A stretch of DNA of 64,000 bases from the NCBI RefSeq assembly GCF_901933205.1, contig NC_044572.1, forward strand, positions 32,002,001 through 32,066,000, in the 5' to 3' direction. The stretch is from Camarhynchus parvulus (lineage: Eukaryota; Chordata; Aves; Passeriformes; Thraupidae). Each line of letters starts with the position of its first letter. Position 1 is the stretch's first letter. Below the pieces are notes generated by a model. That model searched no databases, was not told where the DNA came from, and saw only the letters and a list, made by a program, of their open reading frames with translations. Made by a program: the position numbers and the translations under genes. Positions 12,895 to 27,100 of this stretch are shown piece after piece.

Positions 12895-14999
12895 GCCAGT
12901 GCTAAAACTCGGCACTCCTGCATGTATCAGGAAATTAGAAAAGATGAGAGCTTTGGGGAAAATATGAAGAATTAAAACTTTCCTAGCTGAAAGGCCCAAA
13001 GCCCCAAAACCAATCTAAAAAGCTGTGGTTACATTGTGTGGTACATGGTAATTAGATAAGAGGGAAGCTGGAAGTGATTCTGGGATGAAGCAATCACCAA
13101 CACTCATGGGAAACAGCCATGTTCCGTGTTCTTCCAGACAAACCCAAAACACTTGTAGGGTCTTGTCCAGTTTTGCATGGTGTCTGTAACCCTGTTACAT
13201 TACAGCAAAAATCACCATTATTAAAAATGAAGTAGAAGAAAGATTAGACTTGCAGTGATAGACTTCTGAACACAAAACTACAGAGAGGAATGGGATGGTG
13301 CTTGTGAACTGCAATATAGGCTAAATATCTTCCAATTGTAATTCATATAACTTCTTTCAGTGAGTGCCATCTACACTTCTGTTCTAGCCTGCAATACCTG
13401 GAAGCTTATTACAATCCCGCTAGTTTGAGATACAGCCTATGTTACCAGAGAAAATTCACAAAGCTCAGGATCTTTTAAAAACTGTGGCTTGTAGCAAACC
13501 CTGAACCTGGGAGAATGGAGCACAATATTTAGTGCTATGACAAAATATCTATCACAGTTTTCACGTGTTTAAACTCCAAACACCTGTTGGTCAATTATAA
13601 CAGAGTCAATATTAAGAGTGTTTTTGTAAAGAGTCCAATTTTAATGAGTCCTGCTCTGGATGGTGCTGAGAAAAGCCTGCTATGTAATTGCAATGTGCTC
13701 TACTGCTTTTCTGATTAGAGCTGTCTGGGCTCTTTTTTAGCCTATGCTACCACAGCAAAATCTGCATATTTGCATTCAGCAGATTCATCAAGGGTATGGC
13801 TATTTCTTTAAGAAACCCTGGTCATTGTAATGCCATCTCTAGAAAATAAGCAGTGAATTACCCTGGGTTCAGGGTCATTGGTTATTGCATCTTAAGATAA
13901 GGCATAAGGTTTTCTTACCTTCAATTCTAACATCAGACTTAGGAATTTAAATAGTCACATGGTTTGAATTATCAGTAAAGACATGTGCCTACAAAACGTC
14001 AGTTAAATACTTTTGATGATGCATCTAACTGGTAATGTGGGCATTTGAAATTTACATTTGGCCTAAAGAATTTTCATGTGAGCTTTGATACTAATTCATT
14101 TTGTGTCTTTGGACAAAAGAGCTTGCATTTTCAATTCCCTGCCTGTACAATGAAGGGACCAGCTGTAGATAACCTACTGGAGACTGCCAGTTTGATTAAT
14201 TATTGTAATATCCCTACAACTAGCAGCCATAGAGTCAGCCAGTCACTGTTTCTTCACGCAGGGGAAGTTCATCATGGTCTCCATGGAAGTTCATCATCTT
14301 TTCTTCACAGAAAAAGGAAGTGGGAGAGGACCCTGCACAATCCTGGAAAGCTGTGAGCAATGGCTCTTGCCCTTGGTCTGTGAGCAGTCACTGCTGTATT
14401 CTCTTGGCATTTTCCCTTTAGGGGCCCAATGTTACATTCTCTAGCCACAGCTCTCAAGAGGCACTGAACACCTTTGGGTGAGTTATTTGGTGAGTCATCT
14501 TCAGCCTGTGGAAAATCAGAGCACAGATCTTAGGAAATTAGGAATGGATTTAAGGAGATAACATTCCCTTTTTTCTCTTCACTGGCTTCCCAGGAAATAC
14601 AGTGAGAGCCTCCAGCATGTTAGCCAGCTGCAAGCCTTTTTATCTTTTCAGTTTCACTCTCAGCAGGTACTTCTGGTTTCTGGGCAAGGCGCAGACATTC
14701 CTATTCCCTTTTTCCTCTGAAACAGAACAAAGTATCTGCAAAGTAATGAGACTGAAACCACGTCAATCACTTTCAGGGAGATTGAGCAAAGTTTCCTGAA
14801 ATCTAACAGGATGTGAAAGCAGCAGCGGCACTTTCAGCAGAACTGCGCAAGCCTCTGCAGCAGCAGCAGCAGCAGCAGCACTTCTTGCTGAAATACCAGG
14901 CTGCCTGGGGAACTTCTGTTCATGCAACACACCTCTTCTAGCGATACCTTACACTAACTAGTTCATTGCTTTGAAGTTGCTGCTTATTTATAAGGTTTA
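12895..14999. other. Intergenic DNA with a (CAG)n run and an octamer motif
   Basis: No gene was recognised. A perfect CAG triplet run of about 7.7 units lies at 14,858-14,880. A perfect octamer motif (ATTTGCAT, 13,768-13,775) sits in an AT-rich stretch with balanced composition that could be a conserved non-coding element. That is a guess from motif content only. Confidence 0.45.
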
Positions 15000-15984
15000 T
15001 TGGATGGCCTATCACAAGTGGTTCCCCAGGGTTCAGTGTTGGGACAAGCTCTGTTCCAGATCTTTATCAGTGATCTGGATGAGGGGATTGAGTGCCCCCT
15101 CAGCAAGCCCACAGACACCAGGCTGGGTGGGAGTGCTGACCTGCAGGAGGGTAGGAAGGCTCTGCAATGGGATCAGAACAGGCTAGATCAATGGGCCAAG
15201 GCCAAGGCTGTGACATAAGAGGGTGGGGTGCTGAGTCCTGCACTTGGGTCACAGCAACCCCAGACAGTGCTACAGGCTGGGGGCAGAGTGGCTGGAAAGC
15301 TGCCTGGCAGAAGAGGACCTGAAAGTGCTGGTTGACAGTGGCTGAACACGCACTGTCAGTGTGCCCAGGTGGCCCAGAAGGCCAATGGCATCCTGGCCTG
15401 GATCAGCAATGGTGTGGCCAGCAGGACCAGGGCAGAGATTGTCCCCCTGTACACAGCACTGATGAGATCACACCTCAAATCCTGTGCTCAGTTTTGGACT
15501 CCTTTCTACAAGAAAAACATTGAGGTGCTGGAAGGTGTCCAAAGAAGGGCAGCTGAGCTGGTAAAGGGGCTGGAGCAGAAGTCTTACAAGGAGTGATTGA
15601 AGGAGCTGGGGCTGTTTAGCCTGAACACTCAGAGATTCAAGGAGACCTTATTGCTCTCTACTGCCTGAAAGGAGGTTGAAGTGAGGTAGGTGTTGGTCTC
15701 TTCCCCCATGTAACAAGTGACAAGAAAAGAGGAAATAGCATTAAGTTGCACCAGGGGAGGTTTAGATTGGACATTAGGAAATATTTCTTCACCAAAAAGG
15801 TTGTGAGGCATTGGAACAGGTTGTGCAGGGAAGTGGTTGAGTCACCATGCCTGAAGGTATTTAAAAGACATGTAGATGTGGCACTTGAGGACATGGTTTA
15901 GTGGTGGACTTGGCAGCTGGGTTAACCTTTGGACTTGATATCTTAAAGGTATTTTCCAACCTAAATGATTCTATATTTCTCTGA
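15000..15984 (+). mobile_element. CR1 LINE fragment including reverse-transcriptase remnant
   Basis: This is the longest sense CR1 in the window. Near 15,018-15,087 one frame reads VPQGSVLG...IFISDLDEG, the reverse-transcriptase block typical of CR1 ORF2. The frame is then lost, and related blocks appear in shifted frames: 'ctggcctggatcagcaatgg', 'attgtccccctgtacacagc' and 'aaggagctggggctgtttag'. The 3' end runs through 'tattttccaacctaaatgat' to a 'gattctatatttctctga' tail. Frameshifts and stops show it is dead. It is 5'-truncated within the RT domain. Confidence 0.92.
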
Positions 15985-18900
15985 TGCTCTGACATCCAAT
16001 GTTTGGCAAGGTAGTCTAAAGTGGACTAAAAAAATCCCTTTTTTTGTTTCTTCTTCTTTTCATATTTAGGATAATTGGAAATATCATAACAATTGCCAAA
16101 TTTCATTCACATTTCCCCCACCTTCCTGTCCTGCTAACCTTACTGCAGACCTCAGATACAGTAGATTCAGCTCTCATCCAGATATCCATCCATCTTAACT
16201 TTCTGTTGGTAGCAGTGTTGTGACAGCTGTTCCTTGTGTTAGGACTGACCATCTGGAGAGAGCACAGGAATATGACAAAAGGGCCATTGTGACACCGGGT
16301 TTGTACAAAGGAAATTAAGGAATATGTTTCAAAGACAGTTAAATTTTGACAGCTCTCCAACTTGCATACAAACACTTTTCCTCATGATTTCCTACCTGTA
16401 CTGCTCTGCATTTTTAAAATTTTTAATCAAGCCCTGGCTACAAGACTCTGACTGAAAACAACTTTGCCTTCCCTCCCCAGTGACAGAAATTACACCTTCC
16501 ACAAACACGGAAATGTTTGGGCCTCCCGTCTGAAAAGTTTGGCCAAGCTATGGTGCCTTTGTGTGCCTCATAAATACTGTTTTTCTATGGCTTTAGCTAT
16601 GTTATTTTATTACAGGAGGGCTCACAGATTTATCTTATTACAGGAGAGCTCACAGATTCACTGGATGAGCTTTCCACAGAGTCTTATCCAAAAAAGATAA
16701 AACCCCGACATTTTGCTTTCTGAAACACGTGATAAATAGAACAATAAACCACTGACTCATATCAGCACCTGCTTTACTAAAAGCAGGATTTGAACCTCAC
16801 AGTTTACTTTTAGACTCAACCTGCTTCAACACACACTGTTTGCTGGTGCTGAAGCAGGTGCCTCCAGCTCCATGACTCGGGAGGTTGGTGTGCTCCTCAG
16901 TGGCCCAAGTGAGGTCAGCCCAGAGATGTCAAATCCAAATGTTTCAAAACACTTGAGTGAGAGAACACAGCCCAGGACCCAGATTCCTGCCCTGGCTTAG
17001 TCAGGGCTGGGTTGCAGGTTCTGGAAAGCTTATCCACTGATGCCAGGAATGATTTAGCCAGTGACAGTGTGTGGAAAGCAGCTATGCAAGCTGTTGCAAC
17101 ATACAGTAAGAGCTGCAAAGGAGTATTACAAGTCCTGTGCTACCACAGCAGTTTCTGCCAAAGAAAATCCCCATAAAGAGCATTTACAGACATTCTCTGG
17201 CAGAGGTTGGTTAATAAGATGGATAGTAAGTGGGATAAGTGGCAATCCCCTAAGAGAGCTGCAGTTATTCCCATGCTCCAGAGACAAAGCAAGGTGTAGG
17301 CAATAGCCAGGAAAAAGGGAGATGTGACATAAAAAGGAGAAAGATCTGCTTTTGCCATGACCCAGGCACTTTCTTTAGGGCAGAAGAGAGCACAAATCAG
17401 AAGAAGAATTGCTCTTAGAGAAGGGATTAATCACGAGGGGAAAATGCCTTGTCATGCTGTGACTCAGCAGAAAATGTTACTTGCGTGGAAGCAGCTGGAG
17501 GACACAGCAGGGACACGGCAGTGAGTCAGGAAAATCTGGGCTTTGGGCTGCTGCCTTCACCCTTCCTTCCTGCCTTCATTTAGCAATCTGAGCATCTAGG
17601 TATGCAGTGATTGCTTATAAAGAGATACCTCATATTTCCTTGTGTAGTTGGGTTGGATTTAGATTGCACAGGAGAAATGGAAGTACAGATGATATTGTTG
17701 CCCTTTTTGGGAAGTGCTTTTTGGCACTGATCTTTTTACAGCAGCTCCTATGATATGGTGCTAAGTGAAACAGGATTGTGAAACACAGATGAGCCCTCTA
17801 ACATGTACCATAGTTTGAATTCATGGCAACATAGACCTGGATCACCAGCTTTTCCACTGGAAGAAAAGAAACTACCACCACAGCCTTATACTATGTGGTA
17901 GTTTTAGGGGAAGACCCCTTCAAAAAGACCCTTTAATAAATCATATGTTATCTTTTCAGAGAAATAGAGCAAGGGGACCAGAGTGTGTTTCCAAGATGAT
18001 TGGCTAATTTGACTTTCCATCTCATGGAGTGAAAAAAAAGATAGGAGTAAGATTCATCCCCAAGAAAGACACTGTGAGGATAAGATGCTATCCAAATGTT
18101 CTCTCCCACGCGATTGCCTTAAGTGGTGCTGCAGAGCAATGAATGGTACCTGAATACAAACTCATAACACGAGTTAAAGGAGTTTTTCAGAATTTTAGCC
18201 TGTCCTGCTCACATCTTAGGAAATGTTAATTTTGCCAAACCCTTTGAATGAACCTACAGTGTTTTTGTTTTCATTGTTTGATGTTACACAGCAGTTCTGA
18301 AGACCCCAACCAGAAGCAAATGTCACATCTCTAACTCACTGTGAAGTTACATAACTCACCAGAACTTCCACCCCTCTACTCCCCCACCCAGACCTCCTAC
18401 CTTGATTTTATAACCCAAGATGCAGACAATAGGCAGCAGGTAAATAGGAAAGGGAACCTAAGTAAAATAAACAGCCTAAATAAAACCTAAATATAACTAA
18501 ATAGCAGAAAAGGGAAAGGTGACACACAGTGACATTAGGCAGCTGTGATTACATTACCTAGTCACAGCAGAGACCTGGCTAATTGCAAACTGTTTCTGGA
18601 TCCTTTTTGTGACAGACAGCATGAAAAGGTAGGATTTGGTGAAGACAAAATGATGTTGTCATGAATTTGAAATAGTGTAATATACAAAAGCTGTGAGGTC
18701 TCTTATTTACTTGATGCATTCATGGATTTACTGCAAGTCCATGAAACTCAAGCTGAGATCTGCAATGTCATTTTCATCAGTCATTGTGAACAATCACTTT
18801 CCTTTGTTGCTGTATTTCTCTTTCAAGCCTCATTGCTCAGCACTCTGCTATTTTCTGAAATTAAAATGGGCAATGCAGGTGGGTTTTTCTCCTGAAAATT

Positions 18901-21900
18901 CTGCTGAGAAACCCTGGCAACATCTTAGAATACCTTAGTTGTGTTGGGCCACTGATAAACAATGAGCCAAGAAACTTCTATGGGAGGTGTCAGCATTCCC
19001 TACAGAAGAAATTAGAGGCATGAGTTAAACAGCTTCACAAGCACTAGGCATGCACACTCACAGATGCAGCTAAGTCAGGCGCCTGGCTCAGGCCCTGGTT
19101 TCTAATCTGCCTGAGCAACTCAGTTTCCAACCGAGGCTGCCAGAGGTCATCCCAGGCCCACCATGACTTCACTGCTGCCTCTCCTGGGGACGGCCATGCA
19201 CGCAAGCTCAAAGCTGCACGTAGCTTCTCTTATGAGTCCTCTCTGAAAAGCAACCCCCTCTTCAGGGCTGGTTACAACACAGGTCATAGCTTACCATGTG
19301 TTAAAGAAAGATCTATTCCAAAACAGAGGAGTACGGCATAATCCTTCCTGAACCACATTGCTTATTACCTATTCATCTTCCCCCGCTTTTGCCTGCTCTC
19401 CAGCAGCAGCACAGGCATGAACCAGATCTGGAAACTGTTTTATCTGAAATCCATAACTCACTATGTGTTTCTCTTTATTGGGGGCTTACTGTTGGTTGAA
19501 CACACATCAAAATTCAGTCTAAGAAAAATTTAATAGGCTATTCACCAGTCTACCGACTTACTTGCACAGCCATTCCTTTGCTTTGATCCAAAGGTAAAAC
19601 ATTGCTCCCCAAAACTTCAAAATGAACTACAAGAAAATAACAAAGAAACAAAAAACAAACAAATAAACAAACAAACAAGCAAAAAACTCCTGAAAAACTC
19701 TATACAGACTTTTGTCTCATAGGTAGCTTGGAATGCATGAATCCATGTCCATGTGAGGTTCCTCTCTGTCACATTAGGCTGCTGTATGTCATATATCTCA
19801 CAGGCTTGCTGATGGAAGTGGCTATTCATAAACTCAGAAGAACATGCCAGGTGGGAAGAGAAGACTGATAAGCCAACTCAGAGGCTTCTGGAGGGTGACA
19901 TGGAGGTGAGTGTATGTGGGTTGTCCTGAGTAGCTGTAGTCTTTTATTTCACAGTTTGATGTGAGGGTCAAATCTGTGGCGTCTTTTCTAAGCATGACAG
20001 CAATCCCTGTAGAATGAGTTTGTGGTCCAGTTGGGGAAGGACACTGGCAAAAGGGCACAACAGCAAAGCAGCAGTTCATAAGGCTCAGATGTAAAAAGGG
20101 CAGTGGTGATTTCAGGTTCACAGTCAGCTCCTGGTCTTGCCCTGAGGGGAGATCACCCACACTCCTGGGCAAGAGTCTCACCTTCGCATCTGCGAGGTTT
20201 GTGAGGCTGTGCCAAGGAGAGTGCTCTAAGGAGACCATGGTTCTTACTACCAGAGCTACCACATCAGCCTGAGCATCAGCATGGAGAAGAGCAAAGGAAG
20301 CACCTTGTCTTCAGAAATCCAGTCAAGATGACCTGTAAAAACCATGACAGATGGTCACATGACTGTAATTTGTGCTTTTGAAAATCTCTCCCTACAAGTT
20401 TATTAATTCTCAAACACATCAGGAACATTAGGGAATGGAGAATCCCAGACTCCCTCAGACAACCAAAGACTCTGAGTGCAGCCAAGAAGCATTATATTTT
20501 CTTGAGATATTTTCAGTTCTTGAATGTCATGTAACTTTCATTCATCCTTACCATGTATTAATACTGTGAATGGCAGAAAGAAGAGAAACATTTGACATTT
20601 TACAGAGCAAAACCCAGCTATACTAGACTAATGACAGCAAAGATGTTTCCTCAGTTGAAATGGGACCTAAGGTCCTTACACAAGCTTGACAGGATGTTTA
20701 ACTTTTCTTTGACAGTAATGGTCCCTGTAATTTTATTCTGAAATAAACCAGCAGTGTTAACTGCCTTATGTTTCCCTCCTTAGGCAATTTATCTTCAGGG
20801 AAATGACTAAAACACACTGAGGGCAAGCATTTATTTGCAGTCTCACTCATTTTAGAGCCTCATGACATCCCACGACTTTATTGAGGGTTCCAACACGTGT
20901 TATTTAAGCTATCTTGGAGCTATCTTTAAGGACTCCCTTAAAGTGGACTGGACTTTCACTAATTGTAACACTACTGATAATTGTAATAAATAAGCAATTG
21001 TAAGTCTGTGTTCATAAAAGCAAATATAGGAAATGAAGACCATATTACATATTTCGTGTCCTTGCTCCTTGGGATGTTTGTTTAATGCATGGTGTGAGAG
21101 TGGCAATAGTGCTATTCTATCCTCCTGATAAGGCTCATGCTGTGAAACCACCTGCAAGACACAACAGAAGTAGGCAAATGGAATAAATGGGATGAGCTGA
21201 TTGAGTTCCCTTCTTTCAGAGGCTGAGAAATAAAGCAGAAAGGTGGTGAGTTTGCCTGAGGAGGCTCTAGTGGAAAGGGAAGAACAGAGGTGAGGATCCT
21301 CTAGCTTTTCCCATCTCTAGCAGACTCACCCCCGACAGCCCCTTTGGTAGCTCCGCACAGCCCAACACCCAGGCTGGTGCAGCAGCCGGCATTTCACTGC
21401 CCTTCTCTCCTAAGGCAGGGGTGGGAATTTTCTTCCCATCTTGGAGCAGTAGCAAAAAGAGCATTTCTTTATCTAACTTGCAAGGTAGCTCCTGAATGTT
21501 ATTTGCATCTTCAAGTCCAAAGGAGAAGGCAATGAAATTCTTTTTCAAGGTAAGACCCATTTAGTGCAGGGCCTGAAGCAGGTCTTTTGTGCAGAGCGAG
21601 GGTCAGAGGGAAGTGTTTTCGCAACTCAAAGAAATCCCAGGAAATGGTTCCAGTAAACTTGCCTGAAATTACTGAAAATGGATGAATGATAAAGAAGGGA
21701 AAGATTTTTTTTCCCCATTTTAAAATGGGAAAGCTTTAGCTTCTCCACATGCCAAGATCTTTTCTAAAATTACATAAACAGCCAGGATAAAATAAGAATA
21801 GGGTTCAACGGAATTGTTTGACAGAGTTTTATCTTTTCTTTAAATTTCATTTTAAAAAATATGTACTAATTTATATTTAATGTTTATATATGTGTGTATA

Positions 21901-23489
21901 TATATCTCTATAGATATAAAATAAGCAAAACTTTTTCTCTAAAACCATTCATGCAAAAAAAAACCCTAGTAAATCTGTTTCAGTTTTCTGCTTTTTAGCA
22001 TTTAGGCCTGGAAACTATGTTTTCTTTTGTTAGAAAGCAATTCACATTCCAAAAGCAGTTACAAATTACAGTTTATCCTGTTTTGGTTTTTTTTTAACAA
22101 AATATGAAGAATACATTTTTAAATGGTAAAAATAAGTTACCAGCACAAATCATTAATTGCCAGACAAGAGCCATAGGCTGGTGGTAACATTATTGTGGAG
22201 TCTGTATAAAGGATGCCATGAAAAATGCAGTATTGTGTGGCTCATTTAGTTTACAGCTGTTCTGCATTCTTATCAAGCAGTGTCCTGTGTCAGAGAATGG
22301 CAATTTTAATTTCCTTTGCTGGTTGCTCTGTTTAGATCACTTTGACGCAGATTATCGCTTTTACAAGAACATAGTCCAGCCGGAGGGCAAACATATCTCC
22401 TCATAATTTTTCTTTCTTTTTTTAACTCCTGCTCCTTCACTGTGTGCAGCAGCAGTCCAAAGCCAAGTAGTTTAACTTGGGTTTGTAATAGCTAATTTGA
22501 TATTTTTAGACATTCAGGTGTGAAGTTTGGACCTTAAATTACAGGGCTGTGATTCTAGCTCAATTCAGAGAAAAGGATATAATGAGGTAATAAATAAAAT
22601 GGTGACTGGATTAAGCAATATCAAGAAACATTTAAAGCATAAATACAATTTCAATGCATTTTAGGCATGTATTTCACCTACTGTGTGTATTTAATTGCTA
22701 TCTCCAAGTGGAAGTTTCCCTGACCTTAGGCCTATGCTTCCAACCCAGGTAACTACATTGAAGCGACTGATGCTACTACTATAACAACTGTCAACAAGAA
22801 ATCAAGGCAGCAAAGCTGACCAAGCAGCTGTAACACTCATTTAAACTTCCTCATCTGGCAATGGCACGCTCAATTGGCCCCCTTTTACAAGGGCATTTTG
22901 GTAAAGAACTCCTTTGCTCTCTGCCATCTCAGACCTGACAGTCCTGAAAAGGCCCTGTGCAGCCAAGTTCCAAGATCTACACTGTCCCCTGCCTTCCTAT
23001 GCAGGAAGAGTGTCCTGCATCCTTCCTGGATGACAGTGTTTCCCCTGAGAAGTGTTTCTCTTTCCGAGGCAAAAGAAAGGACCAACATGCCAGAGACCGT
23101 GGTGTTTTTCCAACAGGGCTAAGACTTTAATATCTCCAATGTAAACATGAGCCAACACATCAGAAGCATAAGGTGACACAATGGAGGATTCATCTGGCAC
23201 TTGGGGTGATGTAACCGTGTCTCTGCTGGGGTGCATAAGAAGGGCAGGTCACAGCACTGTGCTCCAAACACAGGCTGTGTATTCCAGTGGTGTGCCTGGG
23301 CTATGGGTCCTTGTCACACTGTGCCCTTGGAAAGCTGTGAGTACCAGATGTATTTGGCACAACTGGTCAGAAAAACAAAGAAAGGCTGTGGCAGTGCATG
23401 GCAAAGGAGGTAAATAGAGATCTGGCTCTGGGTAATTACAAGGTAGGATCCAAAGAAGTCATCGCTCAGTGCAGTAAATTGGTTCAATA
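15985..23489. other. Intergenic DNA, no gene recognised
   Basis: Seven and a half kilobases of AT-rich DNA. A local direct duplication of about 27 bp ('ttattacaggagggctcacag' type unit, two copies) is at about 16,605-16,660. The 21,840-21,930 stretch is very AT-rich with TA dinucleotide runs. The 22,090-22,700 stretch carries homeodomain-like and SOX-like sites and is reported as a candidate regulatory element. The longest open frame (19,834-20,262, - strand, 142 codons) has no recognisable similarity. Confidence 0.5.
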
Positions 23490-24170
23490 TAATTAGAGAA
23501 TTACAGAATTAATTTAGTTGGAAAAGACCTTGACATGATCAAGTTCAGCCTACGACCAAACACTACCATGTCAACTAGACCATGACACTAAATGCCACAT
23601 CCAGTCTTTCCTTAAACACCTCCAGGGACAATGATTCCACCACCTCCCTGAGCAACCCACTCCAATGCCCAATCACTCTTTCTGGGAAGAAATTCTTCCT
23701 AATTTCCAAACTAAACCTCCCCTAGTGCAGTTTAAGACTGTATCCTCTCCTCTTGTCACTGGATGCCTGGGAGAAGAGGCCAATCCCCATCTGGCTACAA
23801 TCACCTTTCTTTTCTCCAGGCTAAACAATCCCAGCTCCCTCAGTTGCTCCTCACAGGACTTGCATTCCAGACCCCTCATCAGCTTTGTTGCCCTTTTCTG
23901 GACAAGCTGGAGCCCAACAATGTCCTTCTTGAGTTGAAGGGCTCAGAACTAAACACAGGACTCGAGGCGTGGCCTCACCAGTGCCGAGTACAGAGGGACA
24001 ATCACTGCCCTGGTCCTGCTGGCCACTCTGTTGCTGACACATGCCAGGATTCCATTGGCCTTCTTGGCCACCAGGGCACATGCTGGCTCTTGTTCATCTT
24101 CTGTCAACCGGCACTCCGAGGTCCATTTCTGCTGGGACACTTTGCAACCACTCTGCCCCCAGCTTGTAAG
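23490..24170 (-). mobile_element. CR1 LINE fragment, antisense orientation
   Basis: On the + strand this begins with the reversed CR1 tail ('agaattacagaattaattta') and then 'gttggaaaagaccttgacat'. It continues through 'caatgcccaatcactctttc', 'tttctccaggctaaacaatc', 'ctcaccagtgccgagtacag' and 'cattggccttcttggccacc'. This is the avian CR1 ORF2 end plus 3' UTR in reverse orientation, 5'-truncated near 24,170. Several stops and indels interrupt the coding part. Confidence 0.92.
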
Positions 24171-27100
24171 AACTTCATGCCCAGGATTTCCTATTTCTTA
24201 GGGAGTTTGGCCAGGATTTTCTTGCTCTAATTTATGCATCAGAAACTTTACTAAATATCTAATGCCTCAGCATTGCTAGTGAATTGTGACTAAAACCATT
24301 CTCAGGCACTGAAGCTCATATTCGCAATATTAAAATCTCTCACCTTCCAAACTAGATTGGGTGCTCACAAACTACCTCTTAGGAGTGGCCATGGATTGAT
24401 CTTAACACCCAAACCATTCCCAAAAACTGTTTTGGAGAGTGATATTTGTCTTAGCCTGAAGTGGGGACACGTATATTCTGGTTACACAGAGGTCTGAGTG
24501 TCCTTGTCCAGGGACACCCCCTGGCAGCCTCCAGCACCTTCACCAGTAGAGATACAGCCCACCATTGATTCATTTCATTCATTTTCTTTCCCTCCGTATT
24601 TCAATCTCTCCTTCTCCTGAGCAATGTTGGCCTCTCCCTAGAGTAAGTGAACATCAGGAATACAACTGCCATCTGTAGAAATTATGCCTTCTTGTCAGAT
24701 GTTCCTGAGGTCCCTGAGATCCATCCACCATGCAGTCCACAAGAGGCTTGTGGTGCTGCCAATGACTGATTCTTCATATAGTTCTCGAACAAAATCTCTC
24801 CCTGTCCTTGTGACCTCTCTTCCAAACAGCTCCACAGTCACTTCTCATCCTTTGCTGCCTCCATACACACTAAGTTCAAACACCTCCCTCTCTCTTCTTC
24901 TCTGTAGCACACCAGCCATGACCCTTACTTCCTGAGGTGGCACTGGTCTTTGCAGGCACTGGAAGTCAGGTCCAGCACTGGATTCAAGTTCCTGCAGAGG
25001 AGTCCTTGATGTCCTGGAGATAGCACAGCTTTCTTTTCACTGTTTTTTGTGTGTGCTGCAGTAGCACTGCCTTCAAGTGACATTGCATCCTCCACTGAGA
25101 CAGACAAGCCACAGCCAGATCGTCCACCAAAAAAGGTGGATCAGACAAGGGAAAGTCTTTGGGATCCAAAACAGGAGATAGGCACAGAAACCACACTGCA
25201 GGAGACAGAGCCAAACAACTGAGTGACTGAGTGCTCCTAAAGCTGAAAGGAGGTATCAGAAGGCATAGCAGCAAGAATGTATTCAAGAGGTGATTTTCAC
25301 AGACCAGAGAGTTTAGAAGAGGCTGCAAAAAATTTTTTAGCCACTCAGAGTATCTATCCTACTCACTATAGCTGTGGTGAGAAAGAAAGTGTGTCCTGAC
25401 AGGAAACGTGCAATATAAAGACATCGTCAGAGGCACATATCTGCAGCTGATTGAGGTAGCTGCTTTTGAGACAGTTACTCCTTTATGACTATAATGGAAA
25501 AGGGAAACCTGAGTATAAGAGAAGTGAAAGAAAGTAGCTGAGAATCCCTCTTTCATACAAGCACAGACACATTTCAGTTTTCACTTGGCCTCTCTTGCCA
25601 AGCTACCACATTTGTCTGTTGTCACATCCTCGGGTGCCAGGCGATACATTCAAAAGTGGGTAATGTTTTCCCCAGAATGACGTGATGCTTTCCCCAGCAT
25701 GACACATCTTCCTTCTGCAAATGAGCCACGGAAGTCCTTGAGTCACTGGGGAGAAACCTGTCCATCCACTCTCATCTGCCTCTGGGCAATGAATACAGAG
25801 CACTTCCAAACAATTAGAAATATTCTTTTTTTCTCTGGGGAGGTTTCTGTTTCAATTCTCTGAACTGTGTCACTGCCCATGGCTGTGCTGGGAGAGCAGG
25901 GCATCTGTCACTTCAGCAAGCAGCCCCTGTACATTCTCACACACAGCAGGTGATGTGTGCAGAGCTCCCAGGGGACGCTGAGAGCAGCAGTACTGGTGTG
26001 TGTGCTGCCAGCAACCTGCTGAGCCACCCAGCCCCAGGATGGGCACTGAGAGGCAGCACACTGCAGGGCACCCAGAGATAGAGAGCTGTGCCCTGGCTCT
26101 CGGTGCAAGGATGAAACAATGCAAAATCAGAGAAAAGCAGGGGAGAGGATGTAGAACCATACAAGTCTTGCATGTACAGCTGTCCTGCACCTCACAGAGG
26201 CTAAGACTTGCTTGCCAGTACAAGGAGAATTCCATCATGAGTCAATGAAGGTTTATACTTATATTTTGGGTCCAGAGTTTAGGTTAAGCTGAGCTTGAGT
26301 ACCTCTTTACTGTAGCCCAATCCAATTACCAAAAGCATATGAAATTTTTCCTTTCAGATTCAGAAAAATGCAGTGAATAAGATAGCCTTTCACATAAAAA
26401 TATCTTTTAAATTACTCATGTTTCCCCTTGTATGTTTATTTTTTGCCTGACACTTCAATGTTAAAAAAAGGAAAGTAATTAAAAAATTTTCCTGGGCCTC
26501 AAATTATAATATAAATTTATATTATAATATAAATTATAATATTTCCATTTAGTTCAGAAAAGTATCAGCCCAGTCCCTGCACATGTACTCCTGTGTTAGT
26601 GGCATATCTAATGGACTAAAAGCCAAATTGCCTGCATTTATTTCAGTGGAATGACACTGGTAGAAAACTGAGTTACAAACAAGAAATGGATTTTTCCTGC
26701 TGATCTCAGGGATGGATGGGCCTGAAGAAACAATTGCCTATTTCTTCTAGAGATGGTCCTACCAGCTCATACAGCCTTACTGGGGAAGATGAGGAGTCAG
26801 GGAGAGGGGACTGAGTAAAAATGTTATTGCTGTCTCTGTCTAGGCTACAGCCCCATCTTTTGCAAGCTCTGTAATTCCACGACACAAAATAAAGACCAGG
26901 CCAATCTGCTTCCCCACTTCATTTCACTTTCTAAATGATTTATGAGAGGCTGAACTACTGAACCTACCAAGCAAATTCAATTTTGCAGACCTCTTTAGCA
27001 AATCTGGACATCTTCTGACTTTGTCTCTCTCCTTCTTTTAAGTCCCTTTTGATTCTTTCCTTTTCCCTCCACTCCTTTTCTGTACCTGAATTCTGCTTCA

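Noticed and set aside
19834..20262. 142-codon open frame on the - strand
   Set aside because: No family resemblance or gene context; probably chance.
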